A DNA stretch of 64,000 bases. It comes from Phallusia mammillata. Taxonomy: Eukaryota > Chordata > Ascidiacea > Phlebobranchia > Ascidiidae. The DNA lies in assembly GCA_003260075.1 (NCBI GenBank), contig QLIY01000388.1, positions 18,367 to 82,366 on the forward strand. Direction: 5' to 3'. The position numbers and the translations under genes were made by a program. This document shows, in pieces, positions 54,601-64,000 of the stretch; the stretch's first letter is position 1, and every line of letters starts with the position of its first letter. The notes under the pieces are model-generated. The model ran no database searches and was not told the origin of the DNA. It was given only the letters and a program-made list of their open reading frames with translations.

Positions 54601-54751
54601 TTTTAGCGGTCCCATTGGGCCAGGTGAAACCTTCAAGAGTCAGCCAGTGGAGGTTTACCCTTACCGAAGTGGTCGCACTTATTTGTATGCTGACTTCGAT
54701 GCAACTGAGTTTAAGAACGTGAAGGCTGCAAAGGCGATCAGAGTAGAATAA
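39623..54751 (+). CDS. Transglutaminase B (TGM family) with PDE-like N-terminal motif; exons 10-13 duplicated
   Basis: Same enzyme family as A. Exons: 39623-39653, 40962-41126, 42239-42424, 43468-43728, 44314-44561, 45031-45205, 46048-46236, 46823-46962, 47207-47363, then either 47832-47992, 48892-49021, 49548-49714, 50265-50401 or their copies 51667-51827, 52302-52431, 52868-53034, 53585-53721, and the last exon 54607-54751. One set gives 763 residues. The N-terminus [10 protein letters not shown] fits N-myristoylation well. Residues 11-65 carry [18 protein letters not shown]...VKGWL. The beta-sandwich is 66-214. The triad is Cys346 in GQCWVFSG, His404 in [10 protein letters not shown] and Asp427 in AVDATPQE; the spacings of 58 and 23 equal those of human TGM2. 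The barrels start at 518. The first copy of exon 14 (from 51275) is cut after GPIGPGE and reads into a stop, so the full protein must use the final exon at 54607. Confidence 0.93.
40203..40961 (+). repeat. Local tandem triplication in intron 1 of transglutaminase B
   Basis: The words GGTGGTACTTTATCGG and ATTGTTGCAGTAAAATAG recur from about 40203, 40583 and 40795. The stretch before exon 2 (GATCATACATATGTGG...ACCAATCCA...TTGGTCTT) occurs twice, near 40541-40580 and 40915-40958. Only the last has the functional TTACAG acceptor. A run of G joins the second and third units near 40788-40796. Confidence 0.8.
41890..42198 (+). repeat. Dispersed intronic repeat, copy 1 (about 300 bp)
   Basis: Similar over its whole length to 44662-44955 in intron 5 of the same gene. 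Shared words include AACCGACTTCCCGTT and CACTTCTATTGTCATCCATT. Probably a transposon relic; the family is not recognised. Confidence 0.75.
44662..44955 (+). repeat. Dispersed intronic repeat, copy 2 (about 300 bp)
   Basis: Partner of 41890-42198 in the same orientation, separated by exons 3-5 of transglutaminase B. Confidence 0.75.
45720..45950 (-). mobile_element. Two SINE-like units in intron 6 of transglutaminase B
   Basis: Units at about 45720-45820 and 45862-45950 share CGGGGTT(T/C)GAACCCA, AATCTCGATCA and GGGTCAGGCGCGCCAG. The GTTCGAACC core is a B-box of pol III promoters and the GGCGCGCC block could hold the A-box on the minus strand. Related to 36890-36981. Confidence 0.6.
46278..46427. 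mobile_element. Pogo/Tc1-like MITE, about 150 bp
   Basis: Starts CAGTAAACCT and ends AGGTTTACTG, with internal GGATTAACC/GGTTTAACC words near both ends, as in pogo-like elements. The interior is non-coding. It lies in intron 7 of transglutaminase B. Related to 49953-50139 and its duplicate. Confidence 0.7.
49398..49475 (+). repeat. Broken partial copy of the exon 12 acceptor region
   Basis: Repeats the sequence just upstream of, and the first 25 or so bases of, exon 12 (real start 49548), then stops at nine G. It is not usable as an exon. Absent from unit 2. Confidence 0.85.
49953..50139. mobile_element. Pogo/Tc1-like MITE, about 187 bp (unit 1 copy)
   Basis: Starts CAGTAAGTCTTGGTTAAACC and ends GATTAACCGAGGTTTACTA between TA dinucleotides. 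It lies in intron 12. The same element is at 53273-53459 through the large duplication. Confidence 0.7.
51302..54613 (+). repeat. Tandem duplication unit 2 (exons 10-13 and start of 14 of transglutaminase B)
   Basis: Starts with the intron 9 word GGCAATATTAGGTTGAT and repeats unit 1. Differences seen are a few single bases and a small insertion near 54522-54534. It runs into the intact terminal exon. Confidence 0.95.
53273..53459. mobile_element. Pogo/Tc1-like MITE (unit 2 copy)
   Basis: Duplicate of 49953-50139, carried along by the tandem duplication. Confidence 0.7.
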
Positions 54752-57199
54752 GTCGACGGTTCATCAACGAAGCACCGCCGATATGGCCTAAATGTACTAG
54801 AAACATGAACTTATTATTCTTTCTTGAAACTTACAACACAATGTAACTTGAGCTTGATTCGCGTTTAACAAAAATCTTTAATTCATCAAAAACATGTCAA
54901 TTTTTCGAATCAAATTGAATTTTGAGGTAAGAAAAAGAAAAAAGGTCGACCACCAAGCTTAAAGCTTACATTTTTGAAATAATAGCATTTAATTGGATCA
55001 GTGTTGCATGTTTGTTGATGTGTAATTGAAAATGTATTCGGAAAAAACAAATAAATCAGTTTTGCCTTTAGTCGTGTAATTTAATCATGAACACATTTTC
55101 AGCGCACTTATGAACTCTGTTCTGCTTCAGTATGGTGTATTTTCGTTTTCAGACAAACATATGTAACCTTACGACAGATCAAATACTGTTGCTTGCTGTA
55201 GATATTATATGTTGCTTTATTATATCCGCATAACATTATAATGAGGCTTCTGGGGAAGTGGCATAAAAGCGTGTAAAGTAGCAGCTATATATTTGATACA
55301 TCTAACATAGAACATTTTGATCAATTGGCTACTACGCAACGTTAAACAAATCTAATTCTGCATTTTGTAATTCTGAAAAGTATAGGCCTACCTTCCTGCA
55401 GTATTGGAAAATAATAAACATGTAGATCAGCAAATCGTGTGTCTTTGATCCCGAATTAAACATTTTTTGAGATATTCAAATGGAAAAGTTTATGATTTTG
55501 GGGGATTTAGTTCCATAGTTAATTTAGTGCAGCTCATCGTTTTCTCAAAGTCGTTACGCGTCATTTATGTGAGTTATAGTCATACAACTATGCTCTTGCT
55601 AATTCAATGTAAACCAAACAGTACCTGTTAGTTAGTTCAACACAGGTCTTTTTATCAAAAACGCGCAGTTACAGTTTCTTTACTACCAATATTTTAGCCA
55701 AACGCAATGAGACAAAGTTTTTGTGATTTTCTGTAAAAACATATTTTTTTCTAGATGGGTTAGGTTTATCAAATCCAGGTTTCAAATGGTGAATTTTTCT
55801 AACTAAAAGCGGATAAAAAAATCCTGTGATTAAACATTTCTCCCAACGAAGAACCTCAACGGAAATCAACAAACGTCGAAACTAAAGTTTTTCTCAGATT
55901 AAGTTGCGAAAACTCCCGTGCGGCTAAAAGTAGTTAAAAACGTTCTCACAGCTATAAAGTATCTGGCGAACAAAAAACACAAAAGTCGAAACTAAAGTTT
56001 TCTGTTTGCTTTGTCAGTTAGGTTTTTGTGTGTTTTTGTGTTTCATTGTAATATTGATTTGACACTCTTGATTATAATTTTCTCAATTCCGTAGTTTCAG
56101 TAATTACATTAATGTCACTGACAAAACCCCGCTTTTCGTAAAAAACATGCTTTGTTCTAACTAGCAGTATAAATTCGTTGGGTATTTGGAAAGCAGGAGC
56201 AGTTTTTAAAAAACAGGTTAGCCCTGTAGAGTAGGTTATATCCAACATCAAATCAAAATAGTTGAATGGTGGGTTATTATGATCACATGGTTATAGTTGT
56301 GTTTTAGTAAAGTAGAAATATTCTTAGTTTAAATACTTGCTCATAGGGCGATTACGGTTATGGTTTTTGAAGGTCTGGATATTACTTTGTTAAGTAAGAA
56401 CGTAGATGAGGTTTACCAATAATTAGGCACATCCATTTTGATCTAATCCGCAAAGGCATATTTTTATCATATTTTATAAATGTGCATTCGTAAATTCTCA
56501 AAAGAAAGTTAGCATGTTTGGCCGTTTGAAATATAGGTGCAAATTATTGCAGAGTAAAAATCCTTAGTAATAGGTCGTCTGGCACAGCTAGTTTGAACAG
56601 GACGCGCAGTCTGCGATTGTGAACCAGATAACTGCAGCACAGTTTTCCACCGCTACCATAACTTTGAAACGGTTTTGTTTAAATGTATTTTCTTGCATTT
56701 TTACGTCTTTATTTAATAAATTCATTCACACAAAAGTATGTGAGATGTTTGTTTCTAACACATTGAAAACCAAACTGCCTAGCTCCCACAGTTTTGTTTT
56801 CGTCATGGTCGGTTGATTGAAATGTAACGGTTGAACGAGTCCGCTTGTTACGGCTACCCATGAACAATATGAGCTGCTACATTTTGCAGCAGAGCTAGTT
56901 AAAATGGTAGTTTAAAGTTTGACTGATAAAATGGTTTGTTGTTGGTGTTAGAAATATATTTGTAAATGAATGTAAACCATTAAAACGTAAAACAGTGTAC
57001 AGTTACGCACGGCTAGTTTTGTGATTGTATGTCAGTGGTGTAATATGATCAATTCGTGTCGTGAACTGTGTTGTTTAACAAAAGTGTTTGAAATGACACT
57101 CATTTATTTCTTGTGCGCAGATAAAGGGACAGAAAACTAGGTGGACTAAAGTTGTTTTTAAGAAGAAACTGTCTGTTCAGTTAAACGCAGACAAACCGA
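54752..57199. other. Intergenic region between transglutaminases B and C
   Basis: AATAAA at 55050-55055 is the candidate poly(A) signal of gene B, about 300 bases after the stop. The remaining 2.1 kb shows only short frames. The promoter of gene C is expected here but no clear TATA box stands out. Confidence 0.5.
55050..55055 (+). terminator. Candidate poly(A) signal of transglutaminase B
   Basis: AATAAA about 300 bases after the stop codon at 54749-54751. Confidence 0.5.
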
Positions 57200-60100
57200 A
57201 TGGGAAATAACGCAGCAAAAGCAGGTAATGAAACATAAGCTTTAATAAAATCTTCTGTGCAAAGTAAACCTACATGGATAAACGTTTTATATCCCGTTTT
57301 GCTTTTTAATTTGCTTGGATTCTTATGGTTTTGGTCATCGAATCAGCCGTTGACGTTGGTGCCAGTTCTGCTTGACTGCGTTCTAGCAATATGAGGCAGT
57401 TTAAACCAGTGTTTCATACCGGAACGGAATGGAACGGAACGGAACGTTATACCGGAACGAAATAAATAATTTTTGGCTCAAATACCGGACGAAATACCGA
57501 AATAAAAAATATTCAAAATACCGGAACGGAACGAAATACCGGTATTTTTTATTCCGGTATTTCGTTCTGGACATTTGACATGAAACAATTGCTAAAAATT
57601 TCGCGCCGTTAAGCTATGATAAAATTTAGCTCCTGCAATTTACATCCGTTTGACCATCATTGACAAATGTTATGTGACGTAACAACGACCGACAATAATT
57701 CTTGTGTGTTGCAAGTTTCTTTCTTTTTTCACTTAATAGTTGTAAAGACAACAAAGAAATGTTCTTTTGTTAAGACTGAAATACCGAAAAATACCGTTAT
57801 AAATTTATTTCGGTCAGACCGGAACGAAATGAAAATATCGGTCCAGAGCGTAATAACGAAATAAATAATTTGCTCAGAACGAATAACGTTATTTGGTTTC
57901 GTTCCGTTCCGGTATGAAGCACTGGTTTAAACCAACAGCTTATATTGTTAGAACTTGTATTAAGCGATTTCGTTGTTACAGAAGCGGAAAAGGAAGAAGA
58001 AATCTCAGAATATCTCGACGAACATCCCAGGTTTTTAGTTGAATACATCGATAGGAATCCACATTTGCTGGACGGGTATGTTTATGAAAAGGTCGATGAA
58101 GCGACGGTAAAGGAATGGCTTGAAAGGGTCAAGACTCTCCCACCAAGTAAGTCACAGTTACACATTGCAGCAAATTTTGACAGTTGAGATATGCTTTTAT
58201 TGACTCTGAGCTTTTCGTATATTTACACAAATGGCGAAGAATCAGTTAAGGTTACCACAAATACCAACTGTAAAATTCGAGTAAAAAGGTTAAAACCGAT
58301 AAATATTTGACTAAGAACGAAAAACATTTTCCGAGCAAGGGAATCAGTCAATTAATATCGTGAGATATGTACACATGACTGACATCTTTAGTTTCGTATT
58401 TAAATAGAATCCAATGTATAATTGTTATATAAGCAATTGCTGCCAGGTATAATATCAAGTTTATAGAGCTTGGTATAATTGTTTGTAAACTTGGTATAAT
58501 TGTTATCTTTGTACTTCTTTTCAATGCAAGCTCAGTATTTAAAGCACAGACGTTGAAAAGCAGGTTGTGCACGTATGCACAACTAAGGCATATTAGTCGT
58601 AACTAATTACTTTTTTCCGTTTTAGGCGAAATATTACAAGTGGCTAAAATCGACTACCGAAAGGAAAGCAATACAATTGGTCATCATACTGACAAATATG
58701 CTCACAAGAATCTGGTTGTAAGGCGAGCAGATCGCTTTACTATTGACATTTACTTCAAAAATCGGGAATTCCTTCCAGCCAAAGACGCCATTTCACTGGA
58801 GTTTTCAATAGGTACTTCATTAAATTTTTCTTGTAAAATATATTTAACCGTTTTGGTAAAAACAGCTTTGGACGTAATCAAAACAGTTAGATTTTAAGTC
58901 CTCAAAACCCTTGTCTAAATTGTATTGGTTTAAACGGGCAAACCATCTACTTGATATATTTTAGGGAATGATGCTAATTTTGCAAACGGAACTAAGGTAA
59001 AGTTACCTATGGATGACCAACTTCAAGCAAGCAAATGGGGCTGTATGTTGGCGGGCCAGGACGACGCAACGCAGAAGATCAGTGTAGATGTGAACATTCC
59101 AGCTGATGCGATCATCGGCCGTTACAAGTTGACTGTTGAAGTCACCAGCGAACTTGAAACTGGAATGAAGACCGAACGCACAACTAAACCTGATATCATC
59201 GTCATCTTTAACCCATTCAGTCCAGGTTTGTATTTTTTGCCAAGACGACGTGTCCTTAGGTTCCGCTCCACTACAGAACCTCCAAACCGGTTTAAACCGG
59301 AATCTGAAAGTCGTTTTTGGGGGGTAAAAAAATTGAAGAAAAATCTGGTTTTGAGTGGGTTTTCGCCAGGATATTCTAGTTTAAACTGATTTTAAAAGCT
59401 GTATTTAAATTGCAAACTACACGAAACTTGTTGTAGCGGATGATTGCTTCATGGAAAACCCGTCGCATCGCAACGAATACGTGCTAAACGATGTGGGTCT
59501 GTTGTATCGTGGTGGTTGGTATGACTTCTCAGGAAAGGAATGGGCCTTCGGTCAATTCGACGAAGGGATTTTGGACATAACGCTGAAACTGCTTCGGGTT
59601 GACTCGAGAGCAACAAGCAACCCTGAACGAAGCTTATTAAAAAGAACTTCTCCAGTTTTCTGCAGTCGCGTCTTGTCAGCAATGGTAAATCTATCGTTTT
59701 CTTGTCATAAAAAAAGCTAGAAATAGGGCCCTTTATCAGATTTGTGCTAAATAAATTTATAACGCGCCTTTTCAGTTCGGTATAGACCTGCAGTTAACAG
59801 TTGTTGCAATCTTTATTGGCAATATAAAAACCGGCATATAAAATCCAGACAGGAAAATCACATCTGTCTTGCACAACGACCAAATCACGACTACCACGTG
59901 CATTCCCTGCCACTTCGAGGATCGCCACGTACAGAACAAACACTGGGACACCAAAGAGCACATGTGACGTCATAATTATGTAACAAATTTAATGGCAACA
60001 GACGCAGGCCTTCCGTATACATCTGGATTCCAAAAATAGTCGAAATACTATTTACAAAAACTAATTTAGGCAAAGGATATTAATTTAATTTTTACTATTT

Positions 60101-63100
60101 ACTATTGAATGAATTACTGAGAATTTAGGAATCCAATAATTCACTGCGTGATTTTTGTTTTTTTGTTTTATGTCCTATTTGGTACAAAATATATCGGCTG
60201 ATAATAATGAAAACCTTTAGATTTGGCAAACATTGGCGTTCTACCCTATTTCAGAGAAAATAATTTAAAAATACGGCCGTTGAGTTGTATGCGTCTCGCT
60301 TTTAGTATTACAAATATTGCCAATGTATTTCAGGTCAACAACTTTGATGCGAAAGGTGTCATTTTTGGGGACTGGTCTGGAAACTACGAAGGAGGAAAGC
60401 GTCCCACGTTTTGGAGCGGTAGTGCGAAAATTCTGCAGGAGTGGAATAAAACGAACATGCCAGTGAAATATGGTCAATGTTGGGTGTTCGCTGGCGTTCT
60501 TACTACAGGTGACAAATAAAACAAAAACATATAGTCAGTTACAAAAACATTTTACAAGCTATCGGTGGTAGTTTGCGAAAAAAAGTTAATTTGTAAGGCA
60601 TGGCTTTTTAGCCTGTTACTCCCAACAAACTGGAGTGCCGTTGGATGACTACACTATAGCCAATACGGCTTATCTCTTGCCACCAGGTGCGCTGATGAGA
60701 CCTTATGAGTCAATACAGTGTGCACTGTCTGTTTAATTTGTGTTGCACATTTGTTTTAGTGATGCGAGCTATTGGTATCGCTTGTCGTCCGATCACCAAC
60801 TTTCGATCCGCCCACGACATGGAGTACAACATGACAATTGACGAGTTTTATGAAGAAGACGGGAGTAAGTCTGAAGTGATGAATAGCGGGGATTCCATTT
60901 GGAACTTCCATGTTTGGAATGAAGGATATTTCCGCAGACCCGATCTCCCGAAAGGTAAACCACAAGGGCATATTTTTTGTTTGTAAACTGCCCAGTGGTA
61001 CATATTGTCTTTGTAAGCACCATGACCGTTTGTGACCACACTTAGTATTTTTTTGTTTTCTAATAAATTTAGCATAGCTTGGTGTCACTTACTTAGAATT
61101 TATTAGCCATTTTTTAGTAAACCTGATTAGTTCCGTTTATAGGGATAAAAAAATATTCTCTTTTTAGGAAAGATCCAAAATAACGCATATTTTTAACCTA
61201 AAGGTGGGTAAAACGTAGTGTGGTCGCAGGTTACAACGGATGGCAAGCAGTTGACGGAACACCACAGGAAGCTAGCAACCATCTAATGCAGTGTGGACCA
61301 GCGCCCGTATCAGCGATTAAGAACGGAGAAATTTACATTGGTTACGACACCAACTTTATTTTCGCCGAGGTAAACAAAGAAATTGTCCATTGTCATGAAA
61401 AAAAGATTTGATAATGTTGTATGGCTTATACAAAATGTTAATAGTTCAAATATAATATAATACCATCTTAGTCCGTTTTGTGATTTTGAAGGTCAATGCT
61501 GATGTTCTTGAATGGCAAGTTGACAAGCAAGGTCAGGTGACCGCTCTACTGAGACGTAACACACGTGACGTAGGACGAAAGCTGAGCACCAAGGCAGTCG
61601 GATCCAATGAGAGGGAGGACCTGACTGATCGCTACAAATACGAGGAAGGTGGGACCAGAAAAACAATATGCCATATTATTTGTACAGGGAATTGGTCTTA
61701 CTGAGATATTACATCATAGTTGTATTGGGTCACACTACACTGATATTAAATAGAGATGCCGCCGAAAATGTGGTATTAATTAAACATTAAACTCTCTTGT
61801 TCTAAAAGGGATAACCAATTTTGGATTTCGTCTGTTTCTTATGTTTAATATACAATGGGGGTGGAAAAAAATCGATACTATTGTTAAAGGATAGTTGTAT
61901 TGCATTCAGTAAAACAAAAGCCCTTATATGAAGTAAACGCGTAAATTTAAACGTAAAAATCATAGCGATTTCATACAATTAGGTTCCAGTGACGAACGCA
62001 AAGCCTTTGAGTGAGCATATGCCCATGGACGCAAAGCTGACTATCACGAAAAGTTGAACGTCATCAAGGATGAGGGGGCTATCACCATTTCTCACGAAAC
62101 AATTGGAGAAGTTATCAACGGGAAGACTATCAAAGTGGCTGCAAAGGTATAATATATTTGAAAGGAGGGCGGTATAACATACTACCTGTTTGACATAATC
62201 CAGGTCACAAACACAACGTCACAAAGCCGTGACGTCATCATCACCACGGTGATGCACACAGTTCTGAACACAGGGACTCGACGAGGATTGGTGGCGCGAG
62301 AAAGAATCGAAGTAAAGTTGGACGCAGGAGAAGGTGGTGTTGTTAAAATATTTCGATTTGCTAATTTATTTTACAAAACAATAAGTTTACTTGTTTAGAC
62401 ATGAGCAAATGATTTGTTTAACAACTTATAACTTCACAATTACAGTTCACGAGATTGCTACTTTTACGTACATACGTCAGAGTTAATGACAGTGACGCAT
62501 ATGTGTCACTAAACCAAATTGCATATTTGTGAAAAGCAATTCAATGAAATCTGTTAGCAATGCAGATTCATACTATGTAAGTTTGCCACCAATGCCCCTC
62601 AGTGTCAAACAGGTAAACTTAACACAAGTTTAACACTGTTAGTCGTTTATCTCGCATATATATGGTTGTTGAATTCTCTCATACCACACTTTCAGTGTCC
62701 CAAAAAACGTTCAGTCTTGACTTCAGTCAATATTCGAGTCAACTAGTCGACGAAAATGCAGTTCGCGTGACAACCACTGTTCGGGTTCAACAAACAAGTA
62801 ACTTGTATGTCGGCACGTACGATTTTCAAGTGAAAAGTCCTGACTGTCTGAAAATAAAGGTAATCAGCAAAAAAATGGGTGGCAATAATTTAACGTGTAA
62901 ATAAATGCCATAAACTTTATTGTGTCCGTGGTATTTGTTGGGGCCAAGAACATGAATTTTACTTATCCCGAAATTCATTCAGTGCACAGCCTATATTACT
63001 TACCAGTTTACTTGTTGGGTAGTTTATTGCATGGTGGAAATAAGTTTTGTTTGTTGTGCCATCGCCCTTTTTTTCATTTAAGTGTGCTGACAAACTTGCA

Positions 63101-63740
63101 AACTACGAATACAGCAGTGTGCAATTGGTCATAACCAACCCACTGCCGGTTGCCTTGACAACGGGAGAGTTCTCCATCGAAGGATCCGGATTTTACGGGG
63201 CATCTGTCAAGGCTGTGTAAGTGATTCGGTTGTTGTTGTATGTTTCGTATTCTATTTTTTAGAGTAATGGAGTCGGTGACTTTAATTTGCTCAACCCATT
63301 AGGTTCCACTGGGTTGGAACAATGCCACTTGTGTTTATTGGTCAAGAAAACACAAGTGGATGAGATAGGATTACAACCCACAATCTTGTGAACACAGGGC
63401 GGTTGTGTTAACCAATCGGTCATATTTTTAATAAACCTTGTTGTTCGGTAGATGGTTGACAAAAAAAGACAGATAAAAGCCATATACCTATATGTTCATA
63501 TATTCGTTCAAATTTTAGTATTTACGCCCCTAATTTTCCTGAAAATATTGGAAAGATTTGAATCGACTTGCTATGAGTCAAACTTTGTGATTTAGGGGCC
63601 CAATCGCTCCTGGTGAAACATACACAAGTGAGGTGATGGAAATTCGACCCTACAGACGACCGAATATTCAACTACTGGCCGATTTCGATGCTCGAGAAAT
63701 CATGAATATTAAAGCTTCCAAAACTGTCGAAGTGGAATAA
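57200..63740 (+). CDS. Transglutaminase C (TGM family) with PDE-like N-terminal motif; in-frame TGA in exon 10
   Basis: Third paralogue with the same 14-exon plan: 57200-57224, 57982-58146, 58626-58811, 58965-59225, 59437-59684, 60334-60508, 60760-60954, 61230-61369, 61492-61648, 61983-62146, 62204-62333, 62696-62859, 63083-63216, 63596-63740. All joints are GT-AG with phases as in A and B. It starts MGNNAAKA. Residues 9-63 carry EYLDEHPRFLVEYIDRNP...VKEWL. The triad is Cys344 in GQCWVFAG, His404 in [10 protein letters not shown] and Asp427 in AVDGTPQE. Codon 528 in exon 10 is TGA (62012-62014), where gene A has CGA and gene B has CGC (Arg of FERAYAHGR). The protein would stop after the catalytic core and lose both C-terminal beta-barrels. 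The frame is otherwise open to the normal stop (762 codons), so this is a very recent null allele, a base error, or a truncated form. Intron 1 holds a 508-bp MITE. Confidence 0.92.
57417..57924. mobile_element. hAT-like MITE, CAGTGTTTCATACCGG family, copy 2 (508 bp)
   Basis: Same ends and interior as 12076-12586, with a perfect 8-base target duplication GTTTAAAC on both sides (57409-57416 and 57925-57932). It sits in intron 1 of transglutaminase C, about 60 bases before exon 2. Confidence 0.88.
63366..63425 (-). mobile_element. tRNA-like SINE or tRNA pseudogene fragment
   Basis: The minus strand reads GACCGATTGGTTAACAC, then CACAAGATTGTGGGTTGTAATC, which resembles the D-arm (A-box) and T-arm (B-box) of a tRNA at about the right spacing. 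The T-loop GTTCGA is changed to GTTGTA, so it is not a functional tRNA. It lies in intron 13 of transglutaminase C. Confidence 0.5.
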
Positions 63741-63992
63741 TATTTTGGCTTTGGGGTTAAAGGCTTTTGAACCTTAATGCATACTGATGAGAATGTAGTT
63801 TTATTTCGTCGTAGCTTCTCTTTTTTCTTCTTATGTGACGTTGGTCCATGTTTTTGTCAAATTAAGTTAAAACATTGGGTTTAACAGTCCTTTTTGGTAG
63901 CTGGATTTTGCCTGACAGTTGTTAGTTTTGCCTAATCGTGGCGTACTCGGCAAAAATGTATGGCACAAACGCTTTTGTAGTTTTGTGTGCCA

Positions 63993-63998
63993 AATAAA
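63993..63998 (+). terminator. Candidate poly(A) signal of transglutaminase C
   Basis: AATAAA about 250 bases after the stop codon, at the window end. Confidence 0.5.
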
Positions 63999-64000
63999 CT

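Overview
The window looks like nuclear DNA from a chordate invertebrate, most likely an ascidian tunicate of the Ciona type. The reasons are AT-rich sequence, compact genes with many short GT-AG introns, vertebrate-like gene families, many short non-autonomous transposons, and possible spliced-leader acceptors just upstream of some start codons. The species cannot be fixed from sequence alone. There are no bacterial features, CRISPR arrays or viral genes.

Layout. (1) 3.6-11.9 kb, plus strand: the last four exons of a beta-1,4-galactosyltransferase of the B4GALT5/6 type; its 5' exons are not recognised here. (2) 11.9-16.3 kb: gene-free, with several hAT-like MITEs. (3) 16.3-19.3 kb, minus strand: a complete beta-tubulin gene with two alternative first exons that encode the same 19 residues. 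(4) 19.3-24.1 kb: gene-free, with one hAT-like element and long poly-C tracts. (5) 24.1-25.2 kb, plus: an intronless WDR92/DNAAF10 gene (axonemal dynein pre-assembly). (6) 26.6-29.8 kb, plus: a multi-exon gene of unrecognised family with an N-myristoylation-like start. (7) 30.5-63.7 kb, plus: three tandem transglutaminase genes, here called A, B and C. Each has 14 coding exons with the same intron phases.

The transglutaminase cluster is the most notable part. All three proteins start with Met-Gly-Asn and carry, before the usual N-terminal beta-sandwich, a roughly 50-residue motif resembling the short motif at the N-terminus of PDE5/6/11-type cyclic nucleotide phosphodiesterases. The Cys-His-Asp triad is present in all three. 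Gene A has a 73-base poly-G run where the end of the active-site exon should be. Gene B carries a nearly identical 3.3-3.8 kb tandem duplication of exons 10-13 plus part of exon 14. Gene C has one in-frame TGA in exon 10. Genes B and C share a nearly identical 195-base stretch of exon 4, which suggests gene conversion.

Several local duplications are joined by G or C homopolymers. This could reflect assembly of divergent haplotypes or poly-G read tails, so the gene B duplication and the gene A interruption should be treated as possible artefacts until long reads span them.
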